Notes: generated from the sequence alone by a model not told the origin. A stretch of DNA of 64,000 bases from Roseiarcus sp963783175 (GCA_963783175.1 CAWANG010000016.1:62001-126000); one strand, 5' to 3'. Shown: positions 17,566-26,765, counted from the first letter of the stretch. Numbers and translations are program-made.

Positions 17566-17946
17566 TCAGAACATCGTATTGTTGTTCGCTGCGGTTTCCG
17601 GGATCGGCTGGATCACATCCCAGTGCTCGACCACCTTGCCCTCGTCGACCCGGTAGATGTCAACGACGGCTTCGCCGCCCGGATTGTCCGTGAGGCCATG
17701 CCACAGGCTGTGGAGAATGACGTAGTCTCCGTCGGCGAAGACGCGCTTGATCTCGCCATGAGCGTCCGGACGATTGGCGCGCATCCAGGCGACGAACTTG
17801 CGGAGGCCCTCCTTACCGTCCTCAATGAGAGGATTGTGCTGGCGGTAGGGGTCGCCTGCGTAGATCCGGAACGCGTTCTCAACGTCGGCTTCGAAGACCG
17901 CTTTCTTGTGGAAGGCGACGGTATTGGCCTTGTTCGTTTCAGACAT
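17566..17946 (-). CDS. SnoaL-like (NTF2-fold) protein
   Basis: 126 residues typical of small SnoaL-like proteins: VENAFRIYAGDPYRQHNPLIEDGKEGL, where the YxQHNP segment is a family hallmark, then VFADGDYVILHSLWHG and VVDIYRVDEGKVVEHWDVIQPIPE. Some relatives bind polyketide-like ligands; for most the reaction is unknown. Located between an alpha/beta hydrolase (24 nt upstream) and the cupin gene. Confidence 0.85.
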   Translation of the reverse strand: MSETNKANTVAFHKKAVFEADVENAFRIYAGDPYRQHNPLIEDGKEGLRKFVAWMRANRPDAHGEIKRVFADGDYVILHSLWHGLTDNPGGEAVVDIYRVDEGKVVEHWDVIQPIPETAANNNTMF

Positions 17947-17970
17947 GGTCGTCCCTTTCCGGCGCCGACG

Positions 17971-18996
17971 CTAGTTCATGAAACCGCGTACGAGCCCCGC
18001 AATCTGATCAGCCGCCGCGTCGAGGGCGAAGTGGCCGGCGTCGAGGATATGGATTTCAGCCTTCGGGACGTCGCGGCGATAAGCTTCCGGTTCCGAGATG
18101 TCGAACGACGGATCGTATTCGCCCCACACGACGAGGAGGCGTGGCTGCTTCTCACGCAGCCACGCCTGCCATTTCGGATAGGCTTCGACGTTGGTGCGAT
18201 AGTCGTAGAAGAGGTCGGTCTGGATGTCCGCTTGTCCCGGCTTGCCCAGGAACGCGAACTCATCGGTCCAGAGATCGGGATCGTAGCGATCCACATCCGG
18301 ATCGCCGCCGACATGGCGGCCGCGCGTCGCCGCCAGCGACAGGAAATTCGCCCGCAGCGCGCTCTCGTTGGCGGCGCGATCGGCCCAGAAGGCCCGGCGT
18401 GGCCCCCAAAGCGCGCCCAGGCCTTGATTGTGCGCGACAGCGTTCTGAACGATGAGCGCCTTGACGCGCTCCGGATGGGCGAGCGCTAAGCGAAAGCCGA
18501 CCGGGCCGCCGTAATCCTGCATATAGAGCGTGTAACGCGATAGCCCGAGCGCTTCGGTGAAGTGATCCATGATCATGGCGAGATGATCGAACGTGTAGGC
18601 GAATGTCTTCGGGTCCGGCCACTCGCTGTGCCCGAAGCCAGGGTAGTCCGGCGCTATCAGGCGGTAGCGATCGGCGAGGCGGGCGAGGAGAGGCTCGTAC
18701 ATGCGCGACGACGAGGGAAAGCCATGCAGCAGGAGAAGCGTCGGCGCGTCCTTGGCGCCGGCCTCTCGGTAGAAGATGGAAAGCCCATCGATCTCAATCG
18801 TGCGAAAGAGGGTCGGGGGTTGCACCGGGCGTTCCCTCTCCTGGGCTAGGGCGACAAATTGAAACGGTGCCGGCAACAGAGAAACCGCCAACGCCAAACA
18901 TGCCGCTCTTGCCAGCCTCCGCCGTCGCTCGCCGATGGAGATGGCCGCTCCCACGACCGCCGCGGGCGCCGCCAAGACGACCGGCGAGCCGGACAT
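17971..18996 (-). CDS. Exported alpha/beta hydrolase (epoxide hydrolase/haloalkane dehalogenase-like)
   Basis: 341 residues. A basic N-terminus (GERRRRLARA) followed by a hydrophobic segment (ACLALAVSLLPAPFQFVALAQ) suggests export or membrane anchoring. The hydrolase core from about residue 66 has LLLHGFPSSSRMYEPLL (oxyanion HGFP), a nucleophile elbow QDYGGPVGF with Asp rather than Ser, the acidic residue in VVWGEYDPSFD and the catalytic His in DAGHFALD. An Asp nucleophile points to the epoxide hydrolase/dehalogenase branch. It starts 3 nt from the osmC-like stop. The substrate is unknown. Confidence 0.8.
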   Translation of the reverse strand: MSGSPVVLAAPAAVVGAAISIGERRRRLARAACLALAVSLLPAPFQFVALAQERERPVQPPTLFRTIEIDGLSIFYREAGAKDAPTLLLLHGFPSSSRMYEPLLARLADRYRLIAPDYPGFGHSEWPDPKTFAYTFDHLAMIMDHFTEALGLSRYTLYMQDYGGPVGFRLALAHPERVKALIVQNAVAHNQGLGALWGPRRAFWADRAANESALRANFLSLAATRGRHVGGDPDVDRYDPDLWTDEFAFLGKPGQADIQTDLFYDYRTNVEAYPKWQAWLREKQPRLLVVWGEYDPSFDISEPEAYRRDVPKAEIHILDAGHFALDAAADQIAGLVRGFMN

Positions 18997-18998
18997 GC

Positions 18999-19421
18999 TC
19001 AGATGAGCTTAGCGTCGAGCGTTATTTCGGCATTCAAAACCTTGGAGACCGGACAGTTTTTCTCGGCGCCCTTTGCCAATTCGGCGAATTTCGCTTCGTC
19101 CAGGTTCGGGACTTTTGCGCGCAGGGTGAGGGCTGACTTGCTGATGCGGAAACCCTGCCCTTCGGGTTCGAGCGTGACTGCGGCTTCGGTTGTGAGCTCG
19201 GTCGGATTCAGGCCCGCGAGCTGCATCCCGAACGCGAGCGCCATGGTGAAGCAACCGGCGTGCGCCGCCGCGATCAGCTCTTCGGGGTTTGTCCCCTTCT
19301 CGTTCTCGAACCGGGTCCTATAGGAATAGGGGGTGTCCGCGAGTATGCCGGAATCACTGGAAAGACTGCCGCTCCCGTCCCGACCCGTCCCATGCCAAAC
19401 CGCTTTTGCCTTGCGAATCAT
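18999..19421 (-). CDS. OsmC family peroxiredoxin
   Basis: 140 residues; matches OsmC proteins, thiol-dependent hydroperoxide reductases. It has GTNPEELIAAAHAGCFTMAL with the peroxidatic Cys, and AKGAEKNCPVSKVL with the second Cys, both in canonical positions. The N-terminus (AKAVWHGTGRDGSGSLSSDSG) is typical of the osmotically inducible subgroup. It lies 102 nt downstream of the enoyl-CoA hydratase-like gene and 2 nt before the hydrolase, within one operon. Confidence 0.9.
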   Translation of the reverse strand: MIRKAKAVWHGTGRDGSGSLSSDSGILADTPYSYRTRFENEKGTNPEELIAAAHAGCFTMALAFGMQLAGLNPTELTTEAAVTLEPEGQGFRISKSALTLRAKVPNLDEAKFAELAKGAEKNCPVSKVLNAEITLDAKLI

Positions 19422-19523
19422 TTGAGGTCTCCCTGCAAGCTTGTGTTCTGGACGCTCCGGAACCTGGTCATTTAAGCCTTTGTAAGCGTCACGACCATGG
19501 CGCCGCTCGGGCCCCGCGAGCGC

Positions 19524-20363
19524 TCAGCCGCCAAGGCGGCCCACGTAGTCCCCGAGGCGGTTTTCCGCGTCTCCAGGTTTGTGAAACCCCTGCTCGAACA
19601 AGGCCTTGAGTCGGCCCTGCGAAGCCGGCCGAGCGAGCGACGCCATGCAGGCGTCCCACCCGGCCCCCATTTCGACGTCCAGCGGCAAGCTGTTAGCGTT
19701 GACCAGGCGCTTGGTATTGGCGATCGCCCACTTGTCGAACGAAGCAATGCGAGTCGCGAGCGCTTCGACAAACCCATCGAGCTCGGCGTCCGGCAGAGAG
19801 CGGTTCACATAGCCATAGGCCTCGGCCAGATCGCCCCTGATGTCGTCGGATCCGAGCAGCACTTCCAAGGCGCGTGCCCTGCCCATGAGCCGAGGTAGGC
19901 GCGCCATGGGTCCGCCGCCGGCGACCAGGCCGACGCCCACTTCCCACTGCGAGAGGATCGCCCTTTCCCGGCTGGCGAAGCTCATGTCGCAGGCCAGCGC
20001 GAGCTCGCTTCCGTTTCCGGTCGCCCGGCCCCGGATCATAGCGATTGTCGCGAAAGGCGCACGCGTCAGGCGTACGAGAATATCCGGCCACGATTCGAGT
20101 CCGGTGGGCCCTTGAGGTATACGGGTCAGATCCTCGATTTTGGCGAGGAAATCGCTGTGGTTGAGGAAGAATCCTTCGACGGCGCTGTCGAATACCACGA
20201 CCTTGACCTGCTCGTCGGTCTCGAGGGCCGTCATGATCTCGCGAAACTCGAGAACGAATTCCGAGCCCATCAAATTCAAGGGCGGATTGTCAAACGTGAT
20301 CCGCCAATAGGCGGGCGTCGACCGGGTGACCCGGATCTGCGCGGTCTTCGTCGTTGCGTTCAC
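19524..20363 (-). CDS. Enoyl-CoA hydratase/isomerase family protein
   Basis: 279 residues from a GTG at 20363, chosen because GGGAGG sits just upstream; a TTG at 20381 is the longer alternative. The crotonase fold is visible: YWRITFDNPPLNLMG, VVVFDSAVEGFFLNHSDF, APFATIAMIRGRATGNGSELALACDMSFA (oxyanion region) and GGGPMARLPRLMGRARALEVLLG. The typical second catalytic Glu is not obvious in LSQWEVGVGL. The exact reaction is therefore open. First gene of the six-gene operon. Confidence 0.8.
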   Translation of the reverse strand: MNATTKTAQIRVTRSTPAYWRITFDNPPLNLMGSEFVLEFREIMTALETDEQVKVVVFDSAVEGFFLNHSDFLAKIEDLTRIPQGPTGLESWPDILVRLTRAPFATIAMIRGRATGNGSELALACDMSFASRERAILSQWEVGVGLVAGGGPMARLPRLMGRARALEVLLGSDDIRGDLAEAYGYVNRSLPDAELDGFVEALATRIASFDKWAIANTKRLVNANSLPLDVEMGAGWDACMASLARPASQGRLKALFEQGFHKPGDAENRLGDYVGRLGG

Positions 20364-20732
20364 AACAGCCTCCCACGGCAACTACCCGAGCAATCCTCGA
20401 ATTCTGACGTCGGTGCCGGAAGGCCGCTATTGCACCAACGTATCGCCGAGACCATGGTATCGGGCCGACGCCCGCGCCGACGATGAGTTTCCACATTGGC
20501 GTCCGACAGGCTCGCGCGCCGAATTCCATTCGATGGCGCCCTAACGTGCCCGCCGGGCGCGGCTTCGAAGCCGAGATGGCGATCCGTCGAGGTGACGAGG
20601 CGGAGGCGTGCTCTACGCGGTCGCTCAAAGTGAGCCGCCGCCACGCGGACCTCAAGGCGGCCAAGCGCCTTTTGACGAGCCTCAGCTAGGTTGGTTCGCT
20701 GGCCTGCCGCGCCGGAGCAGGCCAAAGCCCCT
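20364..20732. other. Gene-less stretch between the detoxification operon and gltA
   Basis: Several overlapping frames are open here on both strands, as expected at high GC, but none has a recognisable family pattern or a ribosome binding site. The left part must contain the promoter of the minus-strand operon. Nothing further is seen. Confidence 0.5.
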
Positions 20733-22073
20733 TCACCGGTTGCCCATCGGCTTATATTCGCGCAGCGGCGAGCCGGTGTAGAGCTGGCGCGGGCGGCCGA
20801 TCTTCTGCTCCGGATCGACAATCATTTCCTTCCACTGGGCGACCCAGCCGACGGTGCGCGCGACCGCGAACAGGACGGTGAACATGTCGGTCGGGAAGCC
20901 CATCGCCTTCAGGGTGATGCCGGAATAGAAGTCGATGTTCGGATAGAGCTTCTTCTCGATGAAATAATCATCGTGCAGCGCGATCCGCTCTAGCTCGGCC
21001 GCCACGTCGAGCAGCGGATCGTCCTTGACGCCGAGTTCGTTCAGCACCTCGTGCGCTGTCTTCTGCATGATCTTGGCGCGCGGATCGTAGTTCTTGTACA
21101 CCCGATGGCCGAAGCCCATCAGGCGGAACGGGTCGTTCTTGTCCTTCGCCTTGGCGATGAATTTGGGGATATTTTCCACTCTTCCGATCTCGCCCAGCAT
21201 CTTCAGCGCCGCCTCGTTGGCGCCGCCGTGCGCCGGGCCCCAAAGGCAGGCGATGCCGGCGGCGATGCAGGCGAACGGATTGGCCCCCGACGAACCCGCG
21301 AGCCGCACCGTCGAGGTCGAGGCATTCTGCTCGTGGTCGGCGTGGAGAATGAAGATGCGGTCGAGCGCCCGCGCCAGCACGGCGTTGGCCTTGTATTCTT
21401 CGCATGGGACCGAGAAACACATGCGCAGAAAATTCGACGGGTAGTCGAGCTCGTTCTTTGGATAGACGAACGGTTGGCCGATCGTATATTTGAACGCCAT
21501 CGCCGCCAGCGTCGGCATCTTGGCGATCATGCGGATCGAGGCGACTTCGCGCTGCCACGGATCCGTGATGTCGGTGGAGTCGTGGTAGAAGGCAGCGAGC
21601 GCGCCGACGCAGGCGACCATCACCGACATCGGATGCGCGTCGCGCCGGAAACCGTTGAAGAACCGGTTCATCTGCTCATGCACCATGGTGTGGCGCGTGA
21701 CCCGGTAGTCGAAGTCAGCCTTCTGCGCCGTGGTCGGCAGCTCCCCGTACAGCAGCAGGTAGCAGGTCTCGAGGAAATCACCATGCTCGGCGAGCTCGTC
21801 GATCGGATAGCCGCGGTACAAGAGAACGCCCGCGTCGCCGTCGATATAGGTGATCTTCAATTCCGTGCTCGCCGTCGAAGTGAAACCGGGATCGTAGGTG
21901 AACATGCCGGTTTGAGCGTAGAGCTTGCCGATGTCCACAACTGACGGGCCGATCGTGCCGCGCTTGATGGGCAGCTCGACGGATTTCTGGCCGACGGTCA
22001 GGGCGGCGGCAGCAGGAGTCGGCTTCTCGACCGGTTTGTCGTCGAGGGCAAGGGTGGCGGAAGTCGGCGTCAT
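20733..22073 (-). CDS. gltA: Citrate synthase (type II)
   Basis: Entry enzyme of the TCA cycle. 446 residues with a 35-residue N-terminal extension, then IKRGTIGPSVVDIGKLYAQTG and YDPGFTSTASTELKITYIDGD. The catalytic parts are ILHADHEQNASTSTVRLAGSSG with the first His, GFGHRVYKNYDPRAKIM with the second His and FYSGITLKAMGFPTDMF near the active-site Asp. These are features of the hexameric, NADH-sensitive Gram-negative type. In relatives gltA follows lpxB; here it is inverted and 4.8 kb away. Confidence 0.96.
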   Translation of the reverse strand: MTPTSATLALDDKPVEKPTPAAAALTVGQKSVELPIKRGTIGPSVVDIGKLYAQTGMFTYDPGFTSTASTELKITYIDGDAGVLLYRGYPIDELAEHGDFLETCYLLLYGELPTTAQKADFDYRVTRHTMVHEQMNRFFNGFRRDAHPMSVMVACVGALAAFYHDSTDITDPWQREVASIRMIAKMPTLAAMAFKYTIGQPFVYPKNELDYPSNFLRMCFSVPCEEYKANAVLARALDRIFILHADHEQNASTSTVRLAGSSGANPFACIAAGIACLWGPAHGGANEAALKMLGEIGRVENIPKFIAKAKDKNDPFRLMGFGHRVYKNYDPRAKIMQKTAHEVLNELGVKDDPLLDVAAELERIALHDDYFIEKKLYPNIDFYSGITLKAMGFPTDMFTVLFAVARTVGWVAQWKEMIVDPEQKIGRPRQLYTGSPLREYKPMGNR

Positions 22074-22107
22074 CGAGCGTCTCCCATGGGCTTAAAGCGC
22101 TCTTGCA

Positions 22108-22127
22108 CTGCAATATCTTTATTGCAG
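22108..22127. promoter_or_regulatory. Perfect 8-bp inverted repeat upstream of gltA
   Basis: CTGCAATA (22108-22115), TCTT, TATTGCAG (22120-22127), 35 bp before the gltA start in an AT-richer patch. Spacing and symmetry fit an operator for a dimeric regulator or an mRNA leader hairpin. No U-run follows on either strand, so it is not a terminator. The regulator is unknown. Confidence 0.45.
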
Positions 22128-22173
22128 CGCATTACGGGCGACAAGTCAAACCAAAGAGCAGGACCGCCGGGCG

Positions 22174-23490
22174 CTATTGCGGGTTTTCGTAACTGAACAT
22201 CTGGCTGTTCTCGTCATAGGCGAACAGCTCGCCGTAGCGGCCGAGATTGATGATCGCCCTCAAGGTCCGCTCGGCGTAGTCCTCGCTCATGTAATCTTCG
22301 AGTTCCTCGCGGAAGCGGGTCGCGGGCGCGCGATGGGTCGGGCGTTCGTCGAGGACCCGCTTGATGTGCGAGGCGAGCGGGATATACGCGAGCACCTGGT
22401 CGCCAAACGCTTTCTTGCGCTGGTCGACGTCCATGTCGACGAAGCGCTGGCCGAGCGGCGTCAGCTTGATGTCGGCGTCCTCGAACTCGGCGAAATGCAA
22501 TAGCTGCAAGGTCTCGGCGAGCGGAAACAGATCGTCGATCTCCAGCTGCAGCGAGTCGGCCAGATGCGGCAGGTCCGCCTTGCCGTTGTAGGGTGGGGCG
22601 GCGATCTCCTCGAGCATGCCGGCGAGCGAGTTGGTCGAGACGCGCGGCAGCGCCAGACCGAGGCCAGTCGCCGCCGCCGCGGCTTCCCGCGTCGGCGGTT
22701 TCGTCGGGTCGGGGCGCTGGGTCATCAGCGCGTAGATTCTCTCGACGAGGTCGCGGAATTCGGGGTTCAGCCGATCGCGCGGCTGCGCGAGCGTAACCGG
22801 GATCTCGGAGGCGATGCGGCCGGGATTGGACGACAACACGAGAACCCGGTCGGCCATCAGCACCGCCTCCTCGATGTTGTGGGTGACCATCAGGATCGCC
22901 TTGATCGGAATGCGCCCCTCCTGCCACAGGTCGAGCAGATCGGTGCGCAGGGTTTCGGCGGTAAGCACGTCGAGCGCCGAGAACGGCTCGTCCATCAAGA
23001 GGATCTTCGGCTGCATGACCAGCGCCCGTGCGAAGCCGACGCGCTGGCGCATGCCGCCCGACAATTCCTTCGGATAGGCCGATTCGAAGCCGTCCAACCC
23101 GATAGTGTCGATCGCTTTCAGCGCCCGCTGGCGCGTCTCGTCCGCGGGCACGCCGTCGGCCCGGAGCCCGAGTTCCACGTTATCGAGGACGTCGAGCCAC
23201 GGGAAGAGGGCGAAGCTCTGAAACACCATCGCGACATCCTTGGCCGGACCAAGAACCGGCTCGCCGGAAATCGTCACCGTCCCCTCCGTCGGCCGGGTGA
23301 GCCCGGAGATGATGCGCAACAGCGTGGACTTGCCGGAACCCGACCGGCCGAGCAGGGCGACGATCTCGCCGGTCTTCATGCTCAGCGAAACCTCGCTCAA
23401 GACCGGCGCGCGGGTCTCGCCCGACCCGGTTTGGAAGACCTGGGTCACGTGGTCGACGCTCAGAAGCGTCGTGACTGCTGGGTCCAACAT
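22174..23490 (-). CDS. Nitrate/sulfonate/bicarbonate-type ABC transporter ATPase with AAA-associated C-terminal domain
   Basis: 438 residues from the ATG at 23490, which has GAGGAG six bases upstream; a TTG at 23511 is the longer frame. The ABC domain has Walker A GRSGSGKST, the Q-loop MVFQSFALFPW, signature LSGGMRQR, Walker B ILLMDEP and the switch His in VTHNIEEA. The last 150 residues (LAGMLEEIAAPPYNGKADLPHL...) match the AAA-associated C-terminal domain of this subgroup. It is followed 27 nt on its 5' side by the permease. No substrate-binding protein lies nearby, so the substrate is unknown. Confidence 0.88.
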   Translation of the reverse strand: MLDPAVTTLLSVDHVTQVFQTGSGETRAPVLSEVSLSMKTGEIVALLGRSGSGKSTLLRIISGLTRPTEGTVTISGEPVLGPAKDVAMVFQSFALFPWLDVLDNVELGLRADGVPADETRQRALKAIDTIGLDGFESAYPKELSGGMRQRVGFARALVMQPKILLMDEPFSALDVLTAETLRTDLLDLWQEGRIPIKAILMVTHNIEEAVLMADRVLVLSSNPGRIASEIPVTLAQPRDRLNPEFRDLVERIYALMTQRPDPTKPPTREAAAAATGLGLALPRVSTNSLAGMLEEIAAPPYNGKADLPHLADSLQLEIDDLFPLAETLQLLHFAEFEDADIKLTPLGQRFVDMDVDQRKKAFGDQVLAYIPLASHIKRVLDERPTHRAPATRFREELEDYMSEDYAERTLRAIINLGRYGELFAYDENSQMFSYENPQ

Positions 23491-23517
23491 GGCGAACTCC
23501 TCGGCGGACAATAGGGA

Positions 23518-25245
23518 TTAAAGGCGCAGCCGGCGCTCCGCGTAAGCGTAGAGCCGGCGCCAGAACAAGCGATTGAAAATCGTGACGAAGAGGGACATGA
23601 CGGCGACGCCGAGCACGATTTTCGGAAAGTCGCCCTTGTCCGTCGCCTGGGCGATGTAGGAGCCAACTCCATCGGCGACGACCGTGTGGTCCTTCCACTT
23701 GACGTATTCCGCGACGATCGAAGCATTCCAGGAGCCGCCCGAGGCGGTGATCGCGCCCGTTATGTAATAGGGCATGACGCCCGGAATGATGACCTGCTTC
23801 CACCATTGCCAGCCATGCACGTGGAAATTCGCCGCCGCCTCCCGGAGATCGTTGGGAAAGGCCGCCGCGCCGCCGATCGTGTTGAACACGATGTACCATT
23901 GGGTACCGAAAATGATGAGAAAGCTCAGCCAGATGTTCGGGTTGAGATTGAAAGCGAGCACGAGGCTCACAGCGGCGCCGAACAAGAGGTTGACCGGGAA
24001 GGCGGCGAGGAACTGGGCAATCGGCTGAATCGCCTCCGCCCATCGCGGCCTCAAGCCGATCCAGACGCTGATCGGCACCCAGACGACGGTGGCGAGCGCC
24101 ATCAGCGCGAGGACGCGGATGAGGGTGTAGGTCGTCAGCAGGAAGACGTGCGCCACCTCGTCCCAGTTCGCCCCGGTCGCGATATAGGAGACGGTCAGCC
24201 ACGCGGCCCATGCGGCGACGGCGACGATGATGAGGATCCACAGCGCATCGATCAGTCGCGAAGGCTGCTGCGACGAACTTGGCGCCGACGCAATGCGCGG
24301 GAAATGCAGTGGCCAGAAGCTCACGCTGCGAATCGCGGCGGCGATCGGTGCGAAACCAGACTTCAGCCAAAATGTGCGTTTGATCAGGTTGAGCACCCAG
24401 GAGCTCTCGACATCCTGGCTCTCCGACAATTCGACCCGGAACTTTGCCGCCCAGGCGACGATCGGCCGGAACAGCAATTGATCGTACAGCAAAATGACGA
24501 TGGCCATCGTGAGCACCGCGGCGCCGATCGCCGACCAGTTGCCTTCGTCGTTCGCCTTGGCGATGAAAGAGCCCATTCCCGGCAGGGCGATGGTCGTGTC
24601 GCCGACCGTGATCGCCTCCGAGGCGACGACGAAGAACCATCCGCCCGACATCGACATCATGGTGTTCCAGATCAGCCCGGGCATCGCGAACGGCGCTTCG
24701 AGCTGCCAGAACTTCTGCCAGCCAGTGAGCCTGAAGCCGCGCGCGACCTCGTCCAGATCAGGCGGCACAGTGCGCAGCGATTGGTAGAAGGAAAAGGCCA
24801 TGTTCCAGGCCTGGCTGGTGAAGATAGCGAAGATCGCCGCCAGTTCCGCGCCCAAAGTGTTGCCGGGGAAAAGGCCGAGAAAGAAAGTCACGGTGAAAGA
24901 CAGAAAGCCAAGGATCGGCACCGACTGCAGGATGTCGAGTACCGGGATCAGCACCATCTCCGCCCGCCGGCTCTTGGCCGCGAGTGTCGCATAGGTGAAG
25001 GTGAAAACGAGCGAGGCGGCGAGCGCGGCGAACATGCGCAGCACCGTCCGAAATGCGTAATACGGCAATTCCCAATAGTCGAGCGACACCACCGGCTCGT
25101 TCGCCGCCGGCAAAGGCGCGGAAATGCCATGATAGCTTTTGGCGATCCCGGTCAGGACCGCCAGAATCGCCGCGAACGCGATCAGGTCCCATTGGTTCGG
25201 CAGGACTCGCCGCCCAGCGGACACAAACGTGGTCAGTTGAGGCAT
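23518..25245 (-). CDS. ABC transporter permease, two fused membrane domains
   Basis: 575 residues with two BPD_transp_1-type halves in one chain, about 1-280 and 310-575. Each half has several membrane helices and an EAA-like loop for ATPase contact (DEVARGFRLTGWQKFWQLEAP; REAAANFHVHGWQWWKQVIIPG). A fused dimer removes the need for two permease copies. It forms a two-gene unit with the ATPase downstream. Belongs to the nitrate/taurine/bicarbonate-type permease group by sequence feel; the substrate is not deducible. Confidence 0.88.
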   Translation of the reverse strand: MPQLTTFVSAGRRVLPNQWDLIAFAAILAVLTGIAKSYHGISAPLPAANEPVVSLDYWELPYYAFRTVLRMFAALAASLVFTFTYATLAAKSRRAEMVLIPVLDILQSVPILGFLSFTVTFFLGLFPGNTLGAELAAIFAIFTSQAWNMAFSFYQSLRTVPPDLDEVARGFRLTGWQKFWQLEAPFAMPGLIWNTMMSMSGGWFFVVASEAITVGDTTIALPGMGSFIAKANDEGNWSAIGAAVLTMAIVILLYDQLLFRPIVAWAAKFRVELSESQDVESSWVLNLIKRTFWLKSGFAPIAAAIRSVSFWPLHFPRIASAPSSSQQPSRLIDALWILIIVAVAAWAAWLTVSYIATGANWDEVAHVFLLTTYTLIRVLALMALATVVWVPISVWIGLRPRWAEAIQPIAQFLAAFPVNLLFGAAVSLVLAFNLNPNIWLSFLIIFGTQWYIVFNTIGGAAAFPNDLREAAANFHVHGWQWWKQVIIPGVMPYYITGAITASGGSWNASIVAEYVKWKDHTVVADGVGSYIAQATDKGDFPKIVLGVAVMSLFVTIFNRLFWRRLYAYAERRLRL

Positions 25246-25648
25246 CGGCGACTTCCGCTTGGCGATACGACGCGTGCGCGAACCGGGGCGGCCAAACGGA
25301 CGCTAAAAAACGTCAAACACGTTTGCCGCGGCCGAAGCAATCGGAATTTGGCCTACCCAGATCGTATCCGAGCCTAGCCATGATGAGCGCAGATGACAGT
25401 ATGACGACGAGTGTCGGGGGCCCGGGGCTGGCCTGCCGGCGCCTTGAATGGGGCCTCGATTCCGCCGCCGAAATGATTTGGGCCTTGTCGGCGCCGCGCG
25501 TGGCTTGCGTTTCCGCTTCGGTTCTCTTATATCGCCGCCATTCCACAGGCGGATTTTTCGCGGCTCCTGCTCAAGGTTCCGCTCCGGTGGCGAGGCTCGC
25601 TTCGCCTTCATTGATCTGCCGAGGCTCAACCGGACAAGGACGATACCC
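25246..25648. other. Divergent intergenic region with the rpsB leader
   Basis: 403 bp between the permease (minus) and rpsB (plus). It must hold both promoters and the rpsB 5' leader, where S2 autoregulation acts in other bacteria. No convincing protein gene and no clear RNA fold could be recognised by eye. The rpsB ATG is preceded by AAGGA. Confidence 0.4.
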
Positions 25649-26662
25649 ATGGCTTTGCCAGATTTCACCATGCGCCAATTGCTCGAGGCTGGCGCGCATT
25701 TCGGCCACCAGTCGCACCGCTGGAACCCGAAAATGGAGCCCTTTATCTACGGCTCGCGCAACTCGATCCACATCATCGACCTCGCCCAGACCGTGCCCTT
25801 GCTCCATCAGGCGCTGAAGGCGGTCTCGGACACGGTCGCGAAGGGCGGGAGGGTGCTGTTCGTCGGCACCAAGCGCCAGGCGTCCGACGAGATTGCCGCT
25901 GCGGCCAAGCGCTCGGCGCAATATTTCGTCAACGCGCGCTGGCTCGGCGGGATGCTGACCAACTGGAAGACGATATCGGCTTCGATCTCGCGCCTGCGCA
26001 AGGTCGACGAACTCCTAGGCGAAGGCGCGAAGGGCCTGACCAAGAAGGAGCGCTTGATGTTGTCGCGCGAGCGCGACAAACTCGAGACCGCGCTCGGCGG
26101 CATCAAGGACATGGGTGGCGTTCCCAATCTGGTGTTTGTCATCGACACCAACAAGGAAGCGCTGGCGATCAAGGAAGCCAACCGACTCAAGATTCCGGTG
26201 ATCGCGATCCTCGACACCAACAGCGACCCGGACGGCATCGCCTATCCAATTCCGGCTAACGACGACGCCGGGCGCGCCATACAGCTTTATTGCGATCTCG
26301 TCGCCCGCGCCGCGATCGACGGCATTTCGCGCGGCCAGGGCGCGCAGGGAGTCGATCTCGGTGAAGCGGAGACCCCGGTCGCCGAACCGCTGCCGGAAAC
26401 TCCGGAGCCCGAAGCATCGACGACCGAGCGTTTCGAGCTCCTGTCGGCGCCGCGCGGCGCGCCGGACGATCTGGCCAAGCTCACCGGCGTCGGGCCGCAG
26501 ATCGTCAAGAAGCTCAACGAGCATGGCGTCTTCCATTACTGGCAGCTCGCCGCGATGACGCCGGACGAGGCCGCCAAGCTCGACGCCGATCTCAGGTTCA
26601 ACGGCCGCGTCGCCCGCGACAAGTGGAGCGAGCAGGCGCGCGCGCTGATGGCCGCCGAGTAA
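25649..26662 (+). CDS. rpsB: 30S ribosomal protein S2 with C-terminal extension
   Basis: 337 residues. The S2 core (1-230) shows MRQLLEAGAHFGHQSHRWNPKM, FVGTKRQASDEIAAAA, NARWLGGMLTNWKTI and IPVIAILDTNSDPDGIAYPIPANDDA. A linker of Pro/Glu leads to a C-terminal domain of about 70 residues (DDLAKLTGVGPQIVKKLNEH, then a helical part), resembling helix-hairpin-helix modules seen on S2 of many alphaproteobacteria. The frame extends upstream to 25448, but the ATG at 25649 is the family start. First gene of rpsB-tsf. Confidence 0.96.
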   Translation: MALPDFTMRQLLEAGAHFGHQSHRWNPKMEPFIYGSRNSIHIIDLAQTVPLLHQALKAVSDTVAKGGRVLFVGTKRQASDEIAAAAKRSAQYFVNARWLGGMLTNWKTISASISRLRKVDELLGEGAKGLTKKERLMLSRERDKLETALGGIKDMGGVPNLVFVIDTNKEALAIKEANRLKIPVIAILDTNSDPDGIAYPIPANDDAGRAIQLYCDLVARAAIDGISRGQGAQGVDLGEAETPVAEPLPETPEPEASTTERFELLSAPRGAPDDLAKLTGVGPQIVKKLNEHGVFHYWQLAAMTPDEAAKLDADLRFNGRVARDKWSEQARALMAAE

Positions 26663-26765
26663 GACTTTTGATCCGGTGAGGGCCGCGAGCGGCTCGGCCT
26701 CGAATGTGACTTGAAGTCGCGTCGCTGCGCCGAGGCGCGCGCGCTTGAGAATGAAGAGGGACGCC

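Noticed and set aside
20290..20664. Possible small minus-strand gene upstream of the enoyl-CoA hydratase-like gene
   Set aside because: No family resemblance, no ribosome binding site, and it overlaps the 5' part of a better supported gene.
23686..25377. 563-codon plus-strand frame over the ABC permease gene
   Set aside because: Its composition is dominated by Arg/Asp/Gln, as expected from the antisense of a GC-rich membrane-protein gene; the permease motifs on the minus strand are unambiguous.
26680..26705. Inverted repeat between rpsB and tsf as a terminator
   Set aside because: The arms are imperfect and no T-run follows; the two genes are expected to be co-transcribed.
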